Of a DNA stretch of 64,000 nt, positions 17,306 to 26,059 are shown one piece after another; the first letter of the stretch is position 1; each line of letters starts with the position of its first letter. Source of the stretch: Hyphomicrobiales bacterium (lineage in GTDB: Bacteria; Pseudomonadota; Alphaproteobacteria; Rhizobiales; Rhizobiaceae). The notes beneath the pieces are model-generated. The model saw nothing but the letters and a program-made list of their open reading frames with translations, did no database searches and was not told the origin of the DNA. The stretch is taken from the NCBI GenBank assembly GCA_900472625.1, contig UCIT01000060.1:1-64000 (forward strand), read 5' to 3'. The position numbers and the translations under genes are program-made.

Positions 17306-18052
17306 TCAGCGAAAACCGCCGCTTGCAGTCAGTCGCTCACCTGTAAGCCAGCGGGCGTCGTCGGATGCTAGGAAGACCGCGACGCCTGCGACGTCATCCG
17401 GCTGGCCGATGCGACCAAGTGGTGTCTGAGCGACGGCGGTGCGCTCGAAATCCGAGCCAACGAAACCTGCAGTGTGAGTACCCTCGGTTTCCACGATTCC
17501 TGGTAGAATGGCGTTTACCCGGATTTGTCTTGGGCCCAGTTCATTGGCAAGGACGCTGGTTATGGCATCGACAGCGCCCTTGGTCCCTGTATAGACCGAG
17601 GATGCCGGAGGAGCGAGGCTCGTTACGGCCGAAGATATATTGATGACGCTGCCGCCTTCGCCGATGTGCTTGAGCGCGGCCTGGGTGGTTAGCAGAACTC
17701 CGAGTACATTCACGTCAAACATTCGCCTATAGTGATCCTCGGTAATCTCGTTGATGGCACCGAAAGCGTAGACGCCCGAATTGTTGACGAGGATGTCCAG
17801 GCGACCGAACGCGGTGACTGCGGCGTCGATCAATGCGCGTGCTTGCTCGGCTTTCGATACGTCCGCCTGTACTGCAATGGCTTTGCCGCCCGCAGCGGTG
17901 ATCGACTGCACAACAGCGTCTGCTCCAGCCTGACTCGACGCGTAGTTGACGACGACGTTGGCACCCTCTGCAGCGAATGCCTTCGCAATCGCAGCGCCGA
18001 TTCCCTTGGAGGCTCCCGTAACCACGGCGACTTTTCCTGATAGTTTGGACAT
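17306..18052 (-). CDS. SDR-family oxidoreductase
   Basis: A 248-residue classical short-chain dehydrogenase/reductase. TGASKGIG near residue 12 binds the NAD(P) dinucleotide, NNSG follows, and the active site shows Ser (ISSAV) with YTGTK (Tyr-x-x-x-Lys). The Arg/Lys set of the N-terminal strand suggests NADP use. The start at 18052 has GAAGGAA as ribosome site; an earlier in-frame Met adds 20 unrelated residues. It is divergent from an ArsR-type regulator 105 bp away, so it is the likely regulated target. Substrate unknown. Confidence 0.88.
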   Translation of the reverse strand: MSKLSGKVAVVTGASKGIGAAIAKAFAAEGANVVVNYASSQAGADAVVQSITAAGGKAIAVQADVSKAEQARALIDAAVTAFGRLDILVNNSGVYAFGAINEITEDHYRRMFDVNVLGVLLTTQAALKHIGEGGSVINISSAVTSLAPPASSVYTGTKGAVDAITSVLANELGPRQIRVNAILPGIVETEGTHTAGFVGSDFERTAVAQTPLGRIGQPDDVAGVAVFLASDDARWLTGERLTASGGFR

Positions 18053-18081
18053 TATCGTTCCTTCAGACCCGGACGCTGTCG

Positions 18082-18120
18082 GAATTGACAGTATTGTTCC
18101 GTAGTTCAGCAATTCGGAAC
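18082..18120. promoter_or_regulatory. Overlapping inverted repeats between SDR and ArsR genes, candidate operator
   Basis: GTTCCG (18096-18101) and CGGAAC (18115-18120) form a 6-bp inverted repeat with a 13-nt spacer, interleaved with GAATTG (18082-18087) and CAATTC (18110-18115). They sit in the 105-bp divergent promoter region where the ArsR-type protein would be expected to bind. Confidence 0.4.
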
Positions 18121-18122
18121 TG

Positions 18123-18151
18123 TTGATCTGTTATTCAAGTCCCCCTATATA
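18123..18151 (+). promoter_or_regulatory. Promoter placing transcription start at the ArsR start codon
   Basis: TTGATC (18123-18128), a 17-bp spacer and TATATA (18146-18151) make a good sigma-70-type promoter. Transcription would begin about 7 nt later, at or next to ATG 18158, and there is no ribosome-binding site before that ATG. A leaderless mRNA is the simplest reading. Confidence 0.45.
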
Positions 18152-18157
18152 AATTTT

Positions 18158-18502
18158 ATGAGACCGCTCTTTCACCCAGCAATCGAAGACGTTAGGCCCG
18201 AGGCGATCCTCTACGCGCTCTCTGATCCCGAGCGGGCGGGCATATTTGCCCGGATTGCAGGGGTCGGCTCGAGCGGCACGTGCTCTGCGCTTTCCAGTCT
18301 TGGGGAGCGCGTTATCCCGAAATCATCGCTATCGACCCATTTCAAAGTATTGCGGGAAGCCGGCCTTATCAGGTGCGAACGCCGTGGCGTGGAGATGAGC
18401 AACCATTCGCGTTGTGCGGAAGTGGACGCCCGCTTCCCGGGGCTTATCCTGGCTATCCTGAGTGCCTACGCGCAGAATTCCGGCGAGATAAATGCGGCGT
18501 AG
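18158..18502 (+). CDS. ArsR-family winged-helix transcriptional regulator
   Basis: A 114-residue protein with a single winged-helix domain: YALSDPERAGIFARI opens the fold and IPKSSLSTHFKVLREAGLIRCERRGVEM is the recognition helix plus wing. There is no CxC metal pair typical of arsenic sensors, so it belongs to the broader group, often repressors of adjacent oxidoreductases. It is divergent from the SDR gene, its probable target along with itself. No ribosome site is visible before the start. Confidence 0.82.
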   Translation: MRPLFHPAIEDVRPEAILYALSDPERAGIFARIAGVGSSGTCSALSSLGERVIPKSSLSTHFKVLREAGLIRCERRGVEMSNHSRCAEVDARFPGLILAILSAYAQNSGEINAA

Positions 18503-18592
18503 CACGATGCGGAGCAAACGTGATCGTGCTCACCGTGACCTTGCCTATGGCCCGTGCCTGCTTTAGCTCATGGAAGGAATGGAGCAGGCCAA

Positions 18593-19063
18593 ATGATTTT
18601 TATGATAGTCGCAGTGCCGATGGTTCTCGTATGCTTCTTCCTGTTTCCCCGACCCACGCTGGCTGCGCTCGCCTTGATCCTGCTCGTCGGTGCGTTTGTT
18701 GGCCTCTATATGTTCTTCCAGCAAAGCGACCGCAACGGCGCGGCAAATCTCGTTCATGGGACGAGCAGCGGCACGCAGGGTTGCACCGACCCGGCCAAGC
18801 CCGTTTTTGTCGAATTGTCGAATGGCTCCGATAGGCAACTCAACGTGGTTCGTTTCCGGCTGATCGCCAAGCGGCCCGGCTTCAGCAGCGAAGCGTACTC
18901 GGACTATTTCACCAGCGACAAAATCATCGCTCCACACAAGACCTTCGGCAGTTGCTGGGCGCTCAACCAATACCGCGGCCTCAGCACCCTGCCCGGCAAA
19001 CCCTCGCCCGCTGATTTTGAATGGTTTGTTGATATTTCGTCGGTGGATTTCGCCGGACAATAG
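18593..19063 (+). CDS. Small membrane-anchored protein of unknown function
   Basis: A 156-residue protein. Two hydrophobic segments at the N-terminus (roughly residues 1-18 and 22-40) precede a soluble C-terminal part with two cysteines (GCTDPAKP and FGSCWALNQ) that could form a disulfide outside the membrane. The soluble part is beta-rich in appearance. GGAG lies 8 nt before ATG 18593. I do not recognise the family with certainty. It stands alone, 90 bp after the ArsR gene. Confidence 0.6.
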   Translation: MIFMIVAVPMVLVCFFLFPRPTLAALALILLVGAFVGLYMFFQQSDRNGAANLVHGTSSGTQGCTDPAKPVFVELSNGSDRQLNVVRFRLIAKRPGFSSEAYSDYFTSDKIIAPHKTFGSCWALNQYRGLSTLPGKPSPADFEWFVDISSVDFAGQ

Positions 19064-19238
19064 GCGCGTATGTTGGAGGTTTTCAGTACGCCCAACAATC
19101 GGCTCAGCGGAAAGCGTTGCAGCTGCACGTGCTGCATGAGCGACTTGGGGGCATTTACGGATCGGTAACCACCCGGGGACGGCAACGGGAACTCCTGACA
19201 CCGCGGTTCGTTTGAAGGCTAGCAGGAGGAGTTTGGCT

Positions 19239-19457
19239 ATGAACGAGCAGCCTCAAGGAAAGCCGGTACCTTTCGATGAGCATCAGGCGGTCATCGCCTT
19301 CTATAAAAAGGTGATCGTCCATCTCTACTCGACCATCAGTGACCTTCGCAACGACGCTGCTGCCACCGGCAGTGGGGGCGAAGCAGCAACTGATGTTTCA
19401 GCGGTCAATATAGAAGGCGAGAATGTCATCGTGGTCGATTTCCGCCCCCGGAACTAG
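19239..19457 (+). CDS. Small conserved-looking hypothetical protein
   Basis: A 72-residue acidic protein with no signal or membrane segment. A helical stretch (HQAVIAFYKKVIVHLYSTISDL) is followed by a Gly/Ala-rich linker and a short beta-like end (VNIEGENVIVVDFRP). The ribosome site AGGAGGAG, 8 nt before ATG 19239, is among the best in the window, which supports real translation. I do not recognise a function. Confidence 0.6.
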   Translation: MNEQPQGKPVPFDEHQAVIAFYKKVIVHLYSTISDLRNDAAATGSGGEAATDVSAVNIEGENVIVVDFRPRN

Positions 19458-19575
19458 TGGGCTCGGATGGAGGTCAACGCCTCCCCATGCTAACGCGCAA
19501 CACCAAGGTGATTGCGAAATCCACCATGCACACGCATCGTCGGCGGGCTAACCGGATACCGACCGGTTGGCAAGA

Positions 19576-19818
19576 TCAATGAGCGAAGCCGCCGGCTTCC
19601 GTGACGGCAGCGACAAAATCCTCACGGGCGTCGTCGGCAGTTAATCGATCGTCCAAGGCTGCTCTGCAGGCCATTCGGGCGCGAAGGAACTTCAATCCGC
19701 TCATATTCGGCCACCTATCGGTAAGGCATGTCATAGCGTCGAAGGGTCCAGCAACCGTTCGTCTGTCCTGATGGGGAAACTGCACAGTAACGGGCGCTAT
19801 CCAAACTGAATGCGGCAT
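19576..19818 (-). CDS. DUF982 family protein
   Basis: An 80-residue protein with the pattern of DUF982, small proteins abundant in rhizobia, often in several copies: an initial W-x-x-PVTV strand, a GPFDAMTCLTDRWP helix, then ACRAALDDRLTADDAREDFVAAVTEAG. ATG 19818 has GGAGG at proper spacing; the upstream in-frame ATG lies in front of that site. Function unknown. Confidence 0.75.
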   Translation of the reverse strand: MPHSVWIAPVTVQFPHQDRRTVAGPFDAMTCLTDRWPNMSGLKFLRARMACRAALDDRLTADDAREDFVAAVTEAGGFAH

Positions 19819-19945
19819 GCGATCCTCCAAAATCCCGGCCGCAACAATGCAACCGCCATAGGGTTATGTCAGCAATCTCTTTCATTAGCGAAGTCAGCTA
19901 TTCCACACTTGGGGCGGTGGGAAGAATATCCTTTCGCCCGACGAC

Positions 19946-21640
19946 TTAGAGTCCGGAACGCATGGGATGACCGATAACGGCCGCGGATGGCATTGGAACG
20001 GGTACCGCAGCGATGAGTTGTATCGTGTAGTCCTCGGTCGGGTTCTCGAATATCTGACGTCGTGTTCCTGTCTCCACGATCCGGCCGCCACGCATCACCG
20101 CGACATGGTGAGACATCCGCTCGACCACGGCCATGTCATGGCTGATGAACAGGTAGGCTATCCCCATCGTTTCCTGCAACTCAAGCATGAGGTCAAGAAC
20201 CCGGGCGCGGACGGAGACATCAAGTGCGGCAACGCTTTCGTCCGCTACGATCAGCTTCGGTTCGAGTGCCAGTGCCCGCGCGATGCAGATGCGCTGGCGC
20301 TGACCTCCCGAAAATTCGTGTGGATAGCGGCTTGCCGCATCCGGCGTCAGGCCGACGCGGCGCAATAACTCGGCGGTCCGGTCCTGACGTTCGCTCTTGT
20401 TGCCAATGCCGTGGATCACCATCGGTTCGGCAATCGCAGCGCCGACGGCCATGCGGCTATCAAGGGACGCATAGGGGTCCTGGAAGATCATCTGCGCAAA
20501 GCGGCGTACCGGACGCATTTCGCGATGACTGAGGACGGATATATCCTGACCATCGATCATCACGCCACCGGTGAACGCTATCAGCCCGAGTACGGCCTTG
20601 CCGGTGGTCGATTTCCCCGATCCGCTCTCGCCGACGAGACCTAGCGTCTGGCCGGGCATGATATCGAACGAGACGCCGCCCACCGCCTGCACCGGTGGTT
20701 TGCCCTTGAAAAACCGGCTGACGGGAGCGCCATAGCTGACGGTGAGGTCACGAACGTTCATGACAGGAGCGGCACCCGGCTTGAGAGGCGCGGTCGTTCC
20801 CGACGTGACACGCGGCGGGCCATCCGTCCCGGCATGCGCGCCGAGTCTTGGCACCGCAGCCAGAAGCTGCTGGGTGTAGCGTTCTTTCGGGCGGTGGAAA
20901 ATCTCCAGCGATGGCCCGCCTTCAATGATCCGGCCACCCTGCATGATCAGCACACGGTCGGCCATTTCGGCAACCACACCCATATCGTGCGTAATGAGGA
21001 CGATCGAAGTGCCGAACTCGGTCTTGAGTTCGCGCATCAGCTTGAGGATCTGGGCTTGGACGGTGACATCGAGAGCCGTCGTCGGCTCGTCGGCGATCAG
21101 GACCTTGGGGCGGCAGGAAAGTGCCATGGCGATCATGACACGTTGCCGCATCCCGCCGGAGAGCTCGTGCGGAAACTGCTTGAGGCGTCTGGCCGGATCG
21201 GTGATCTGAACAGCGTCGAGCATGCGCACGGCAACAGCGTTCGCATCCTCGTTGCCCTGATGCTCGCGGATCGCCTCGGTCAACTGGGCGCCAATAGACA
21301 TGACAGGGTTGAGCGAGGTCATTGGCTCCTGGAACACCATCGCAATGTCGCCACCGCGCACGCTGCGCATCGCCCGGTTCGAGAGCTTCACGAGATCGCG
21401 ATCACCGAGCAGGATATTGCCTGCGGTTACCCGCAGCGACGCCTTCGGCAGCAGCCCCATGATGGCCAACGAAGTCACGGATTTTCCTGAACCGGACTCA
21501 CCGGCGATGCACAGCGTTTCGCCATTCGCCAGATCGAAATCCACCTCACGCAGAACAGGCTTCAAGCCCTCAGGCGTCAGTGCATCGATATTGAGGTTGC
21601 GGATGGACAGAACCGGTGAGGCGAAGGAAGACACATTCAC
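19946..21640 (-). CDS. Dipeptide/oligopeptide-type ABC transporter, fused ATP-binding subunits
   Basis: A 564-residue protein with two complete ATPase domains, a DppD-DppF fusion as in GsiA/YejF. Domain 1 has GESGSGKS, LSGGMRQRVMIAMAL and VLIADEPTTALD. Domain 2 has GESGSGKST, IFQDPYASLD, FSGGQRQRICIARALA and LIVADESVAALD (Ser where Pro is common). The start is GTG 21640, overlapping the formamidase stop as GTGA. It is the last gene of the amiC-led operon and powers the importer encoded upstream. Confidence 0.92.
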   Translation of the reverse strand: MNVSSFASPVLSIRNLNIDALTPEGLKPVLREVDFDLANGETLCIAGESGSGKSVTSLAIMGLLPKASLRVTAGNILLGDRDLVKLSNRAMRSVRGGDIAMVFQEPMTSLNPVMSIGAQLTEAIREHQGNEDANAVAVRMLDAVQITDPARRLKQFPHELSGGMRQRVMIAMALSCRPKVLIADEPTTALDVTVQAQILKLMRELKTEFGTSIVLITHDMGVVAEMADRVLIMQGGRIIEGGPSLEIFHRPKERYTQQLLAAVPRLGAHAGTDGPPRVTSGTTAPLKPGAAPVMNVRDLTVSYGAPVSRFFKGKPPVQAVGGVSFDIMPGQTLGLVGESGSGKSTTGKAVLGLIAFTGGVMIDGQDISVLSHREMRPVRRFAQMIFQDPYASLDSRMAVGAAIAEPMVIHGIGNKSERQDRTAELLRRVGLTPDAASRYPHEFSGGQRQRICIARALALEPKLIVADESVAALDVSVRARVLDLMLELQETMGIAYLFISHDMAVVERMSHHVAVMRGGRIVETGTRRQIFENPTEDYTIQLIAAVPVPMPSAAVIGHPMRSGL

Positions 21641-22581
21641 GCGAATACTATCCTCGGGAAGTAGAAGGACACGACCCAGTTCGGTTGGTCGACAATCTCG
21701 CTGATCCTCAGATCGCCGCAGACCGAGCAGAGCAGATAGGCATCCACCGCGCTCATGCCATGTTCAGTGCCGAGGAGATCGATCATCCGCATCACGCTTT
21801 GGCGCGCGCCTGTCATCAGGTCCGGACCGATCCCCGTAGTCACCTCGTAGCCTGCGCCGTCGAGGTGGCGGGTGACCGGCTCGGTGGTGGTGAAGCGCGG
21901 CGTCTGCAGACGCGCATCCTTGACGAGTTCGATGGTCGCCTCGACGTTCATCTGGCTTTCGATCGCCGTCCCGCAGACTTCGCCATCACCTTGGGCTGCA
22001 TGGGTGTCGCCGATCGAAAACAGCGCGCCTTCTACCTCCACGGGGAGATAGAGCGTCACGCCGGACGTCAGATCGCGAATATCCATATTGCCGCCGACGC
22101 GGCGGGGCGGAACAACGGAATGGGTGCCCGGCTCGGCTGGCGCCACGCCGATCGTGCCGGCAAACGGCTTCAGCGGCACGCGACCGCCCGGACCATAGAG
22201 CGCCGGCGCCATGGCGGCGGCATCGTAGGACCAGACATGCAGTGCCGGATCCTTAAACTGGTCGGCAAGCAGGCCGAAGCCGGGGATATTGGCAGTCCAG
22301 CCGTGGCCTGAAGGCTCGAAGCGGCGGATGGTGACCTTCAGCGCGTCGCCCGGCTTGGCACCTTCAATGTAGACCGGCCCGGTCACCGGGTTGATCTTGC
22401 CGAAATCCAGCGTGTTCAGCGTGTCGAGCGTCGCATCACGGCCAATCTGGCCACCGGAGGAATCAAGGCACTTGAAATGGATGGTCTCGCCTGGCTTGGC
22501 AACGACAGCCGGCTCGAAATCCTTGTTCCAGCCGTAATTGTGCTGGGCGCGGTGAATGGTATAGGTGCAGGCAACGCACAT
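21637..22581 (-). CDS. Acetamidase/formamidase family protein
   Basis: A 314-residue member of the FmdA/AmdA family, zinc-dependent beta-rich amidases hydrolysing formamide or acetamide to ammonia and the acid. Typical blocks are HYGWNKDFEPA near the N-terminus, GPVYIEGAKPGDAL, GDTHAAQGDGEVCGTAIES in the centre and YLLCSVCGDLRISEIVD near the end. AGGGAGA precedes the start. It lies inside an operon led by amiC and amiR, the sensor and antiterminator of aliphatic amidase expression in Pseudomonas. An amide substrate brought in by the flanking importer is therefore the natural reading. Confidence 0.9.
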   Translation of the reverse strand: MCVACTYTIHRAQHNYGWNKDFEPAVVAKPGETIHFKCLDSSGGQIGRDATLDTLNTLDFGKINPVTGPVYIEGAKPGDALKVTIRRFEPSGHGWTANIPGFGLLADQFKDPALHVWSYDAAAMAPALYGPGGRVPLKPFAGTIGVAPAEPGTHSVVPPRRVGGNMDIRDLTSGVTLYLPVEVEGALFSIGDTHAAQGDGEVCGTAIESQMNVEATIELVKDARLQTPRFTTTEPVTRHLDGAGYEVTTGIGPDLMTGARQSVMRMIDLLGTEHGMSAVDAYLLCSVCGDLRISEIVDQPNWVVSFYFPRIVFA

Positions 22582-22606
22582 CTCGAAATCTCCCTGGAGT
22601 AATGCC

Positions 22607-22630
22607 GCCTTCCCGGATGACCGGGAAGGC
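22607..22630 (-). other. Intercistronic hairpin after peptide-type binding-protein gene
   Basis: Perfect 10-bp arms GCCTTCCCGG and CCGGGAAGGC with a 4-nt loop, located between the binding-protein stop and the formamidase start. No T-run follows. Probably stabilises the upstream mRNA or reduces readthrough. Confidence 0.6.
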
Positions 22631-22647
22631 GTTCGCTTCTCTCGAGC

Positions 22648-24267
22648 TTATTGGTTGACGTAGATGGCGTCGTAGTTGATGACGCGTGTCGGATCGATGT
22701 AGATATTGTCCGCGCCGCCCATGCGCAGCGACTTGGCGACGACACGGCGTTCGTTGATGACAGGCACCCATGGCGCATCGGCCATGATGTCGGTGAACAC
22801 CTTGCCCCACGCGGCGGTGCGGTCGGCCGATTTCGCAGGATCCGACATGGAGTCGGCAGCGATCGCGCGCTTGTCGAGATCGGCGTTGCAATACCACGAC
22901 CAATTCCAGCCACCCGCGACGGCGCCGGAGCAGCCGAGGATCGGGCCGTAGAAGTTGGAGGGATCCGGGAAGTCGGCGATCCAGGCCATGCCGCCCGACC
23001 AGATCATCGGCGCCTCGCCTTCGGTTCCACCGGCGGCGATGACGTTTGCCTGCGCCAGTGCACGGATTTCCGCCTTGACGCCGACAGCCGCGAGATCCTG
23101 CTGGATCGCCTGGGCGATGCGCGGCTGCGGATCGGTGTTGGTCGAGTAGAGCACGGTCGAGAAGCCATCGGCGAAACCGGCCTCGGCGAGCAATCCCTTG
23201 GCCTTGGCAACGTCGTAGGCATAGCCGGTGAAGGACTTGTCGTAGCCGGGCATCAGCGGCGGTAGCGGCTGGTTGGCCGGTGTCGCACGACCGTTGAGGA
23301 TTCGGGTGATGCGGTCCTTGTTGATCGCCATGTTCATCGCTTGGCGAACCTTGACGTTGTCGAATGGCTTCACCTTGGTGTTGAGCGTGACATAGCCGGT
23401 GTGCAGCTGCTCGCCGTCAACGATCATCTTGGCGCCATCGGCCGAGTTCTTGATTTCGAGGAACTTTGCGGGCGGAATGCCATCGCCCGCAATATCGACC
23501 TCACCCTTCTGCAGGCGAAGCAGCGCCACAAGGGGCTCCTGGCCGACCTCGACGCTGAAGCTGTCGATGTGCGGGACATCCTTGACGAAATAATCCTTGT
23601 TGCGCTCGAAAAGCAGCTTCTGGCCGATCGTCCAGTCCTTCAGAACGAAGGGGCCGGAACCGACAGGCTTCTTGCCGAAGTCGCCACCGGCGGCCTCGAC
23701 TGCTTCCTTCGGCACGACGGAGGCGAAGTTGATCGCCAGCACATGCAGGAAGGTGGCGTCAGGGCGCGACAGGTTGAAGACAACAGTCGATGCGTCAGGT
23801 GTCTCGATGCCAGCAAGCGTCGTCGCCTTGCCGCCCGTCACATCATCGAAACCCTTGATGGCGCCGAAGAATCCGGCGCCTGGACCCTGCGTCTTCGGAT
23901 CGACAGCGCGCTCGATCGAATATTTCACGTCGGAGGCGACGACCTCGCGGCCGTTCGAGAATTTCACGCCCGTGCGCAGCTTGAATGTATAGGTGAGACC
24001 GTCTGGCGCGACGGTGAAGGTTTCGGCAAGCGACGGCACCAGGTTCGGCGTGCCGGGCTCGTAATCCATCAGGCGCGAATAGAGGCTCTTGATCATCGAC
24101 CAGTTGACCCAGTCGTAACCGATCGCCGGATCGAGCGTGGTAATGTCGTCCTTGTAGGTGACGACGATGTCACCACCCTGCTTGGGCGTTTCCTGCGCCA
24201 TCAGGGACAGCGGCGCGAGCGCCACCATCGTTGCCATGGTTGTGGTCTGAAGCCAGCGTTTGAACAT
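22648..24267 (-). CDS. ABC transporter substrate-binding protein, dipeptide type (family 5)
   Basis: A 539-residue periplasmic binding protein of the DppA/OppA type. Residues 1-24 are a signal peptide ending LMA-QE. The mature protein shows LDPAIGYDWVNWSMIKSLYSRL, KLRTGVKFSNGREVVASDVKYS and the VRQAMNMAINKD block. AAGGGGA precedes ATG 24267. The frame runs open further upstream through the permease gene, but that part is only an antisense-like shadow. Despite the family name, members carry peptides, nickel, glutathione or other small compounds; the AmiC/AmiR context suggests an amide. Confidence 0.93.
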   Translation of the reverse strand: MFKRWLQTTTMATMVALAPLSLMAQETPKQGGDIVVTYKDDITTLDPAIGYDWVNWSMIKSLYSRLMDYEPGTPNLVPSLAETFTVAPDGLTYTFKLRTGVKFSNGREVVASDVKYSIERAVDPKTQGPGAGFFGAIKGFDDVTGGKATTLAGIETPDASTVVFNLSRPDATFLHVLAINFASVVPKEAVEAAGGDFGKKPVGSGPFVLKDWTIGQKLLFERNKDYFVKDVPHIDSFSVEVGQEPLVALLRLQKGEVDIAGDGIPPAKFLEIKNSADGAKMIVDGEQLHTGYVTLNTKVKPFDNVKVRQAMNMAINKDRITRILNGRATPANQPLPPLMPGYDKSFTGYAYDVAKAKGLLAEAGFADGFSTVLYSTNTDPQPRIAQAIQQDLAAVGVKAEIRALAQANVIAAGGTEGEAPMIWSGGMAWIADFPDPSNFYGPILGCSGAVAGGWNWSWYCNADLDKRAIAADSMSDPAKSADRTAAWGKVFTDIMADAPWVPVINERRVVAKSLRMGGADNIYIDPTRVINYDAIYVNQ

Positions 24268-24293
24268 TGTTGGTTCCCCTTCTTTGGTTGCTG

Positions 24294-25211
24294 TCAGCGG
24301 GTGCGAATGCGTGGATCGATAAGCGGTGCGATAAGGTCGGCGAGCAGGTTGCCGATGACGATGGCAAGCGCCGAGACCAGCGTCACCCCCATGATGATCG
24401 GGATGTCCACCTGCTGGATCGCCTGCCAGGCCAGCTGGCCGATCCCGGGCCAGCCATAGACGGCCTCGACCACAACCACGCCGCCCATGAACTGGCCGAT
24501 GTCGATGCCGATCATGGCGATGACGGGCAGGATGGCGTTGGGCAGGGCGTGGCGGAAGACGATGCGACGCGATGACAGACCCTTGGCACGGGCCGTGCGG
24601 ACATAGTCCTGATTGAGCACATCGATCATCGCCGAGCGCACCATGCGTGCATACCAGCCGGCGCCGAGAACGCCGAGGGTGGTGGCCGGCAGCACGATAT
24701 GGGCCAGCGTGCCGTAACCGCTCATCGGAAACCAGCCGAGCGTGACGGCGAAGACATAAAGCAGGAGCAGTGCGACGACGAACTGCGGCGCGGACACGCC
24801 GACGAACGAGGCCATCATGACCGCACGGTCGACAAAGCCGCCGCGGCGCACGGCCGCGATCGTCCCGAGCATCAGGCCCAGCACCACCTCGACGACGATG
24901 CCGGCGAGCATCAACGTCAGCGTTGCCGGAAGGCGCGCGACGATCAGTGTCCAAACGTCGGTCTTCTGCGCGTAGGAACGGCCGAGATTGCCGGAGAGCA
25001 AATTGTGCAGATAGGTCCAGAACTGCACCAGCATCGGTTGATCGAGGCCGAGTTGATGGCGAATGTTGGCGACTGTCTGCGCCGTAGCGCTGCGCCCGGC
25101 GATCATGCGGGCCGGATCGGCAGGCAGAGCGTATAGCAGGACGAAAGTGATGACGGCGACGCCGAGCAGGATCAGGACTGCCTGCACCAGGCGACGAACA
25201 ACAAGCAGCAT
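24294..25211 (-). CDS. ABC transporter permease, DppB type
   Basis: A 305-residue inner-membrane permease with the DppB N-terminus LLVVRRLVQAVLILLGVAVITFVL and the LGLDQPMLVQFWTYL block. The loop RTARAKGLSSRRIVFRHALPNA is the EAA-type ATPase contact. GGGGGAGAGG precedes ATG 25211, which overlaps the DppC-type stop as TGATG. Earlier in-frame starts lie inside the preceding gene. Confidence 0.92.
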   Translation of the reverse strand: MLLVVRRLVQAVLILLGVAVITFVLLYALPADPARMIAGRSATAQTVANIRHQLGLDQPMLVQFWTYLHNLLSGNLGRSYAQKTDVWTLIVARLPATLTLMLAGIVVEVVLGLMLGTIAAVRRGGFVDRAVMMASFVGVSAPQFVVALLLLYVFAVTLGWFPMSGYGTLAHIVLPATTLGVLGAGWYARMVRSAMIDVLNQDYVRTARAKGLSSRRIVFRHALPNAILPVIAMIGIDIGQFMGGVVVVEAVYGWPGIGQLAWQAIQQVDIPIIMGVTLVSALAIVIGNLLADLIAPLIDPRIRTR

Positions 25212-26059
25212 CAGCCTCTCCCCCGCTGTGTCGGATCGAGGATATCGCGCAACGCATCGCCGACCAGATTGAACGACAGAGCGGTCAGCAAAATGATCGC
25301 GCCCGGGAAGAAGACCAGCCACGGGGCCGCCTGGAAATAGCTCTGGCTTTCGAAAATGATGTTGCCCCAGGACGGCTGCGGCGGCTGCACACCGATGCCG
25401 AGAAAAGACAATGTCGCCTCGAGAAGGACAGTGGTCGCGATGCCGAGCGTGCCCCAGACGATCGCGGTCGGAATCAGGTGCGGGAGGATATGCAGGAACA
25501 ATATGCGCAGATGACCGGCGCCCAGCGAGCGCTCGGCCATGATGAAATCACGCTCACAAAGGCCGCGCGTCTCGGTATAGACGATGCGGGCTACCTGAAC
25601 CCAGTTGACCATCGCAATCACCATGGCGACGATCCACAGGCTCGGCCGCAGCAGCGCGGCGAGGACGATCGCCAGCAGCAGCGCCGGAAAGGCCATCATC
25701 AGATCGGTGAAGCGCATCAATAGGATGCTAGCAATTCCCTTGATGTAACCGGCGACGATGCCGATCAACAGACCGATGCCAACGGCAATTCCATTGGCCA
25801 CAAGGCCGATGACGAGTGAGGTCCGCGCACCGTAGAGCAGGCGTGAAAAGAGATCGCGACCAAGCGTATCGGTTCCGAGCAGGAAGGCACCACCAGGAGG
25901 CAATGGCGCCCCCTCGAGTGACAGACCGTCGAACATCTGATCGTCGGGGTTGAACGGCGCGATCCACGGCGCCGCCAGCGCCAGAGCGATAACGATCACA
26001 ACGATCACAAGGCCGAAGACGGCGGCAGGCTGGCGCAGCATGGCTTTCAAAACCCGCAT
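25211..26059 (-). CDS. ABC transporter permease, DppC type
   Basis: A 282-residue inner-membrane permease: first hydrophobic segment FGLVIVVIVIALALAAPWI, then the LLGTDTLGRDLFSRLLYGAR signature of DppC proteins and the EAA loop MAERSLGAGHLRILFLHILPH. ATG 26059 overlaps the amiR stop as TGATG, indicating translational coupling; a TTG just upstream is the alternative. Confidence 0.92.
   Translation of the reverse strand: MRVLKAMLRQPAAVFGLVIVVIVIALALAAPWIAPFNPDDQMFDGLSLEGAPLPPGGAFLLGTDTLGRDLFSRLLYGARTSLVIGLVANGIAVGIGLLIGIVAGYIKGIASILLMRFTDLMMAFPALLLAIVLAALLRPSLWIVAMVIAMVNWVQVARIVYTETRGLCERDFIMAERSLGAGHLRILFLHILPHLIPTAIVWGTLGIATTVLLEATLSFLGIGVQPPQPSWGNIIFESQSYFQAAPWLVFFPGAIILLTALSFNLVGDALRDILDPTQRGRG

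Noticed and set aside
23341-24459. Open frame of 372 codons antisense to the peptide-type binding-protein gene
   Set aside because: Runs across the binding-protein start and the intergenic gap into the permease gene; no recognisable motif.
24268-25257. Upstream extension of the peptide-type binding protein frame, giving an 869-residue fusion
   Set aside because: The extension is Arg/Pro-rich shadow of the DppB gene; a normal signal peptide and ribosome site begin at 24267.
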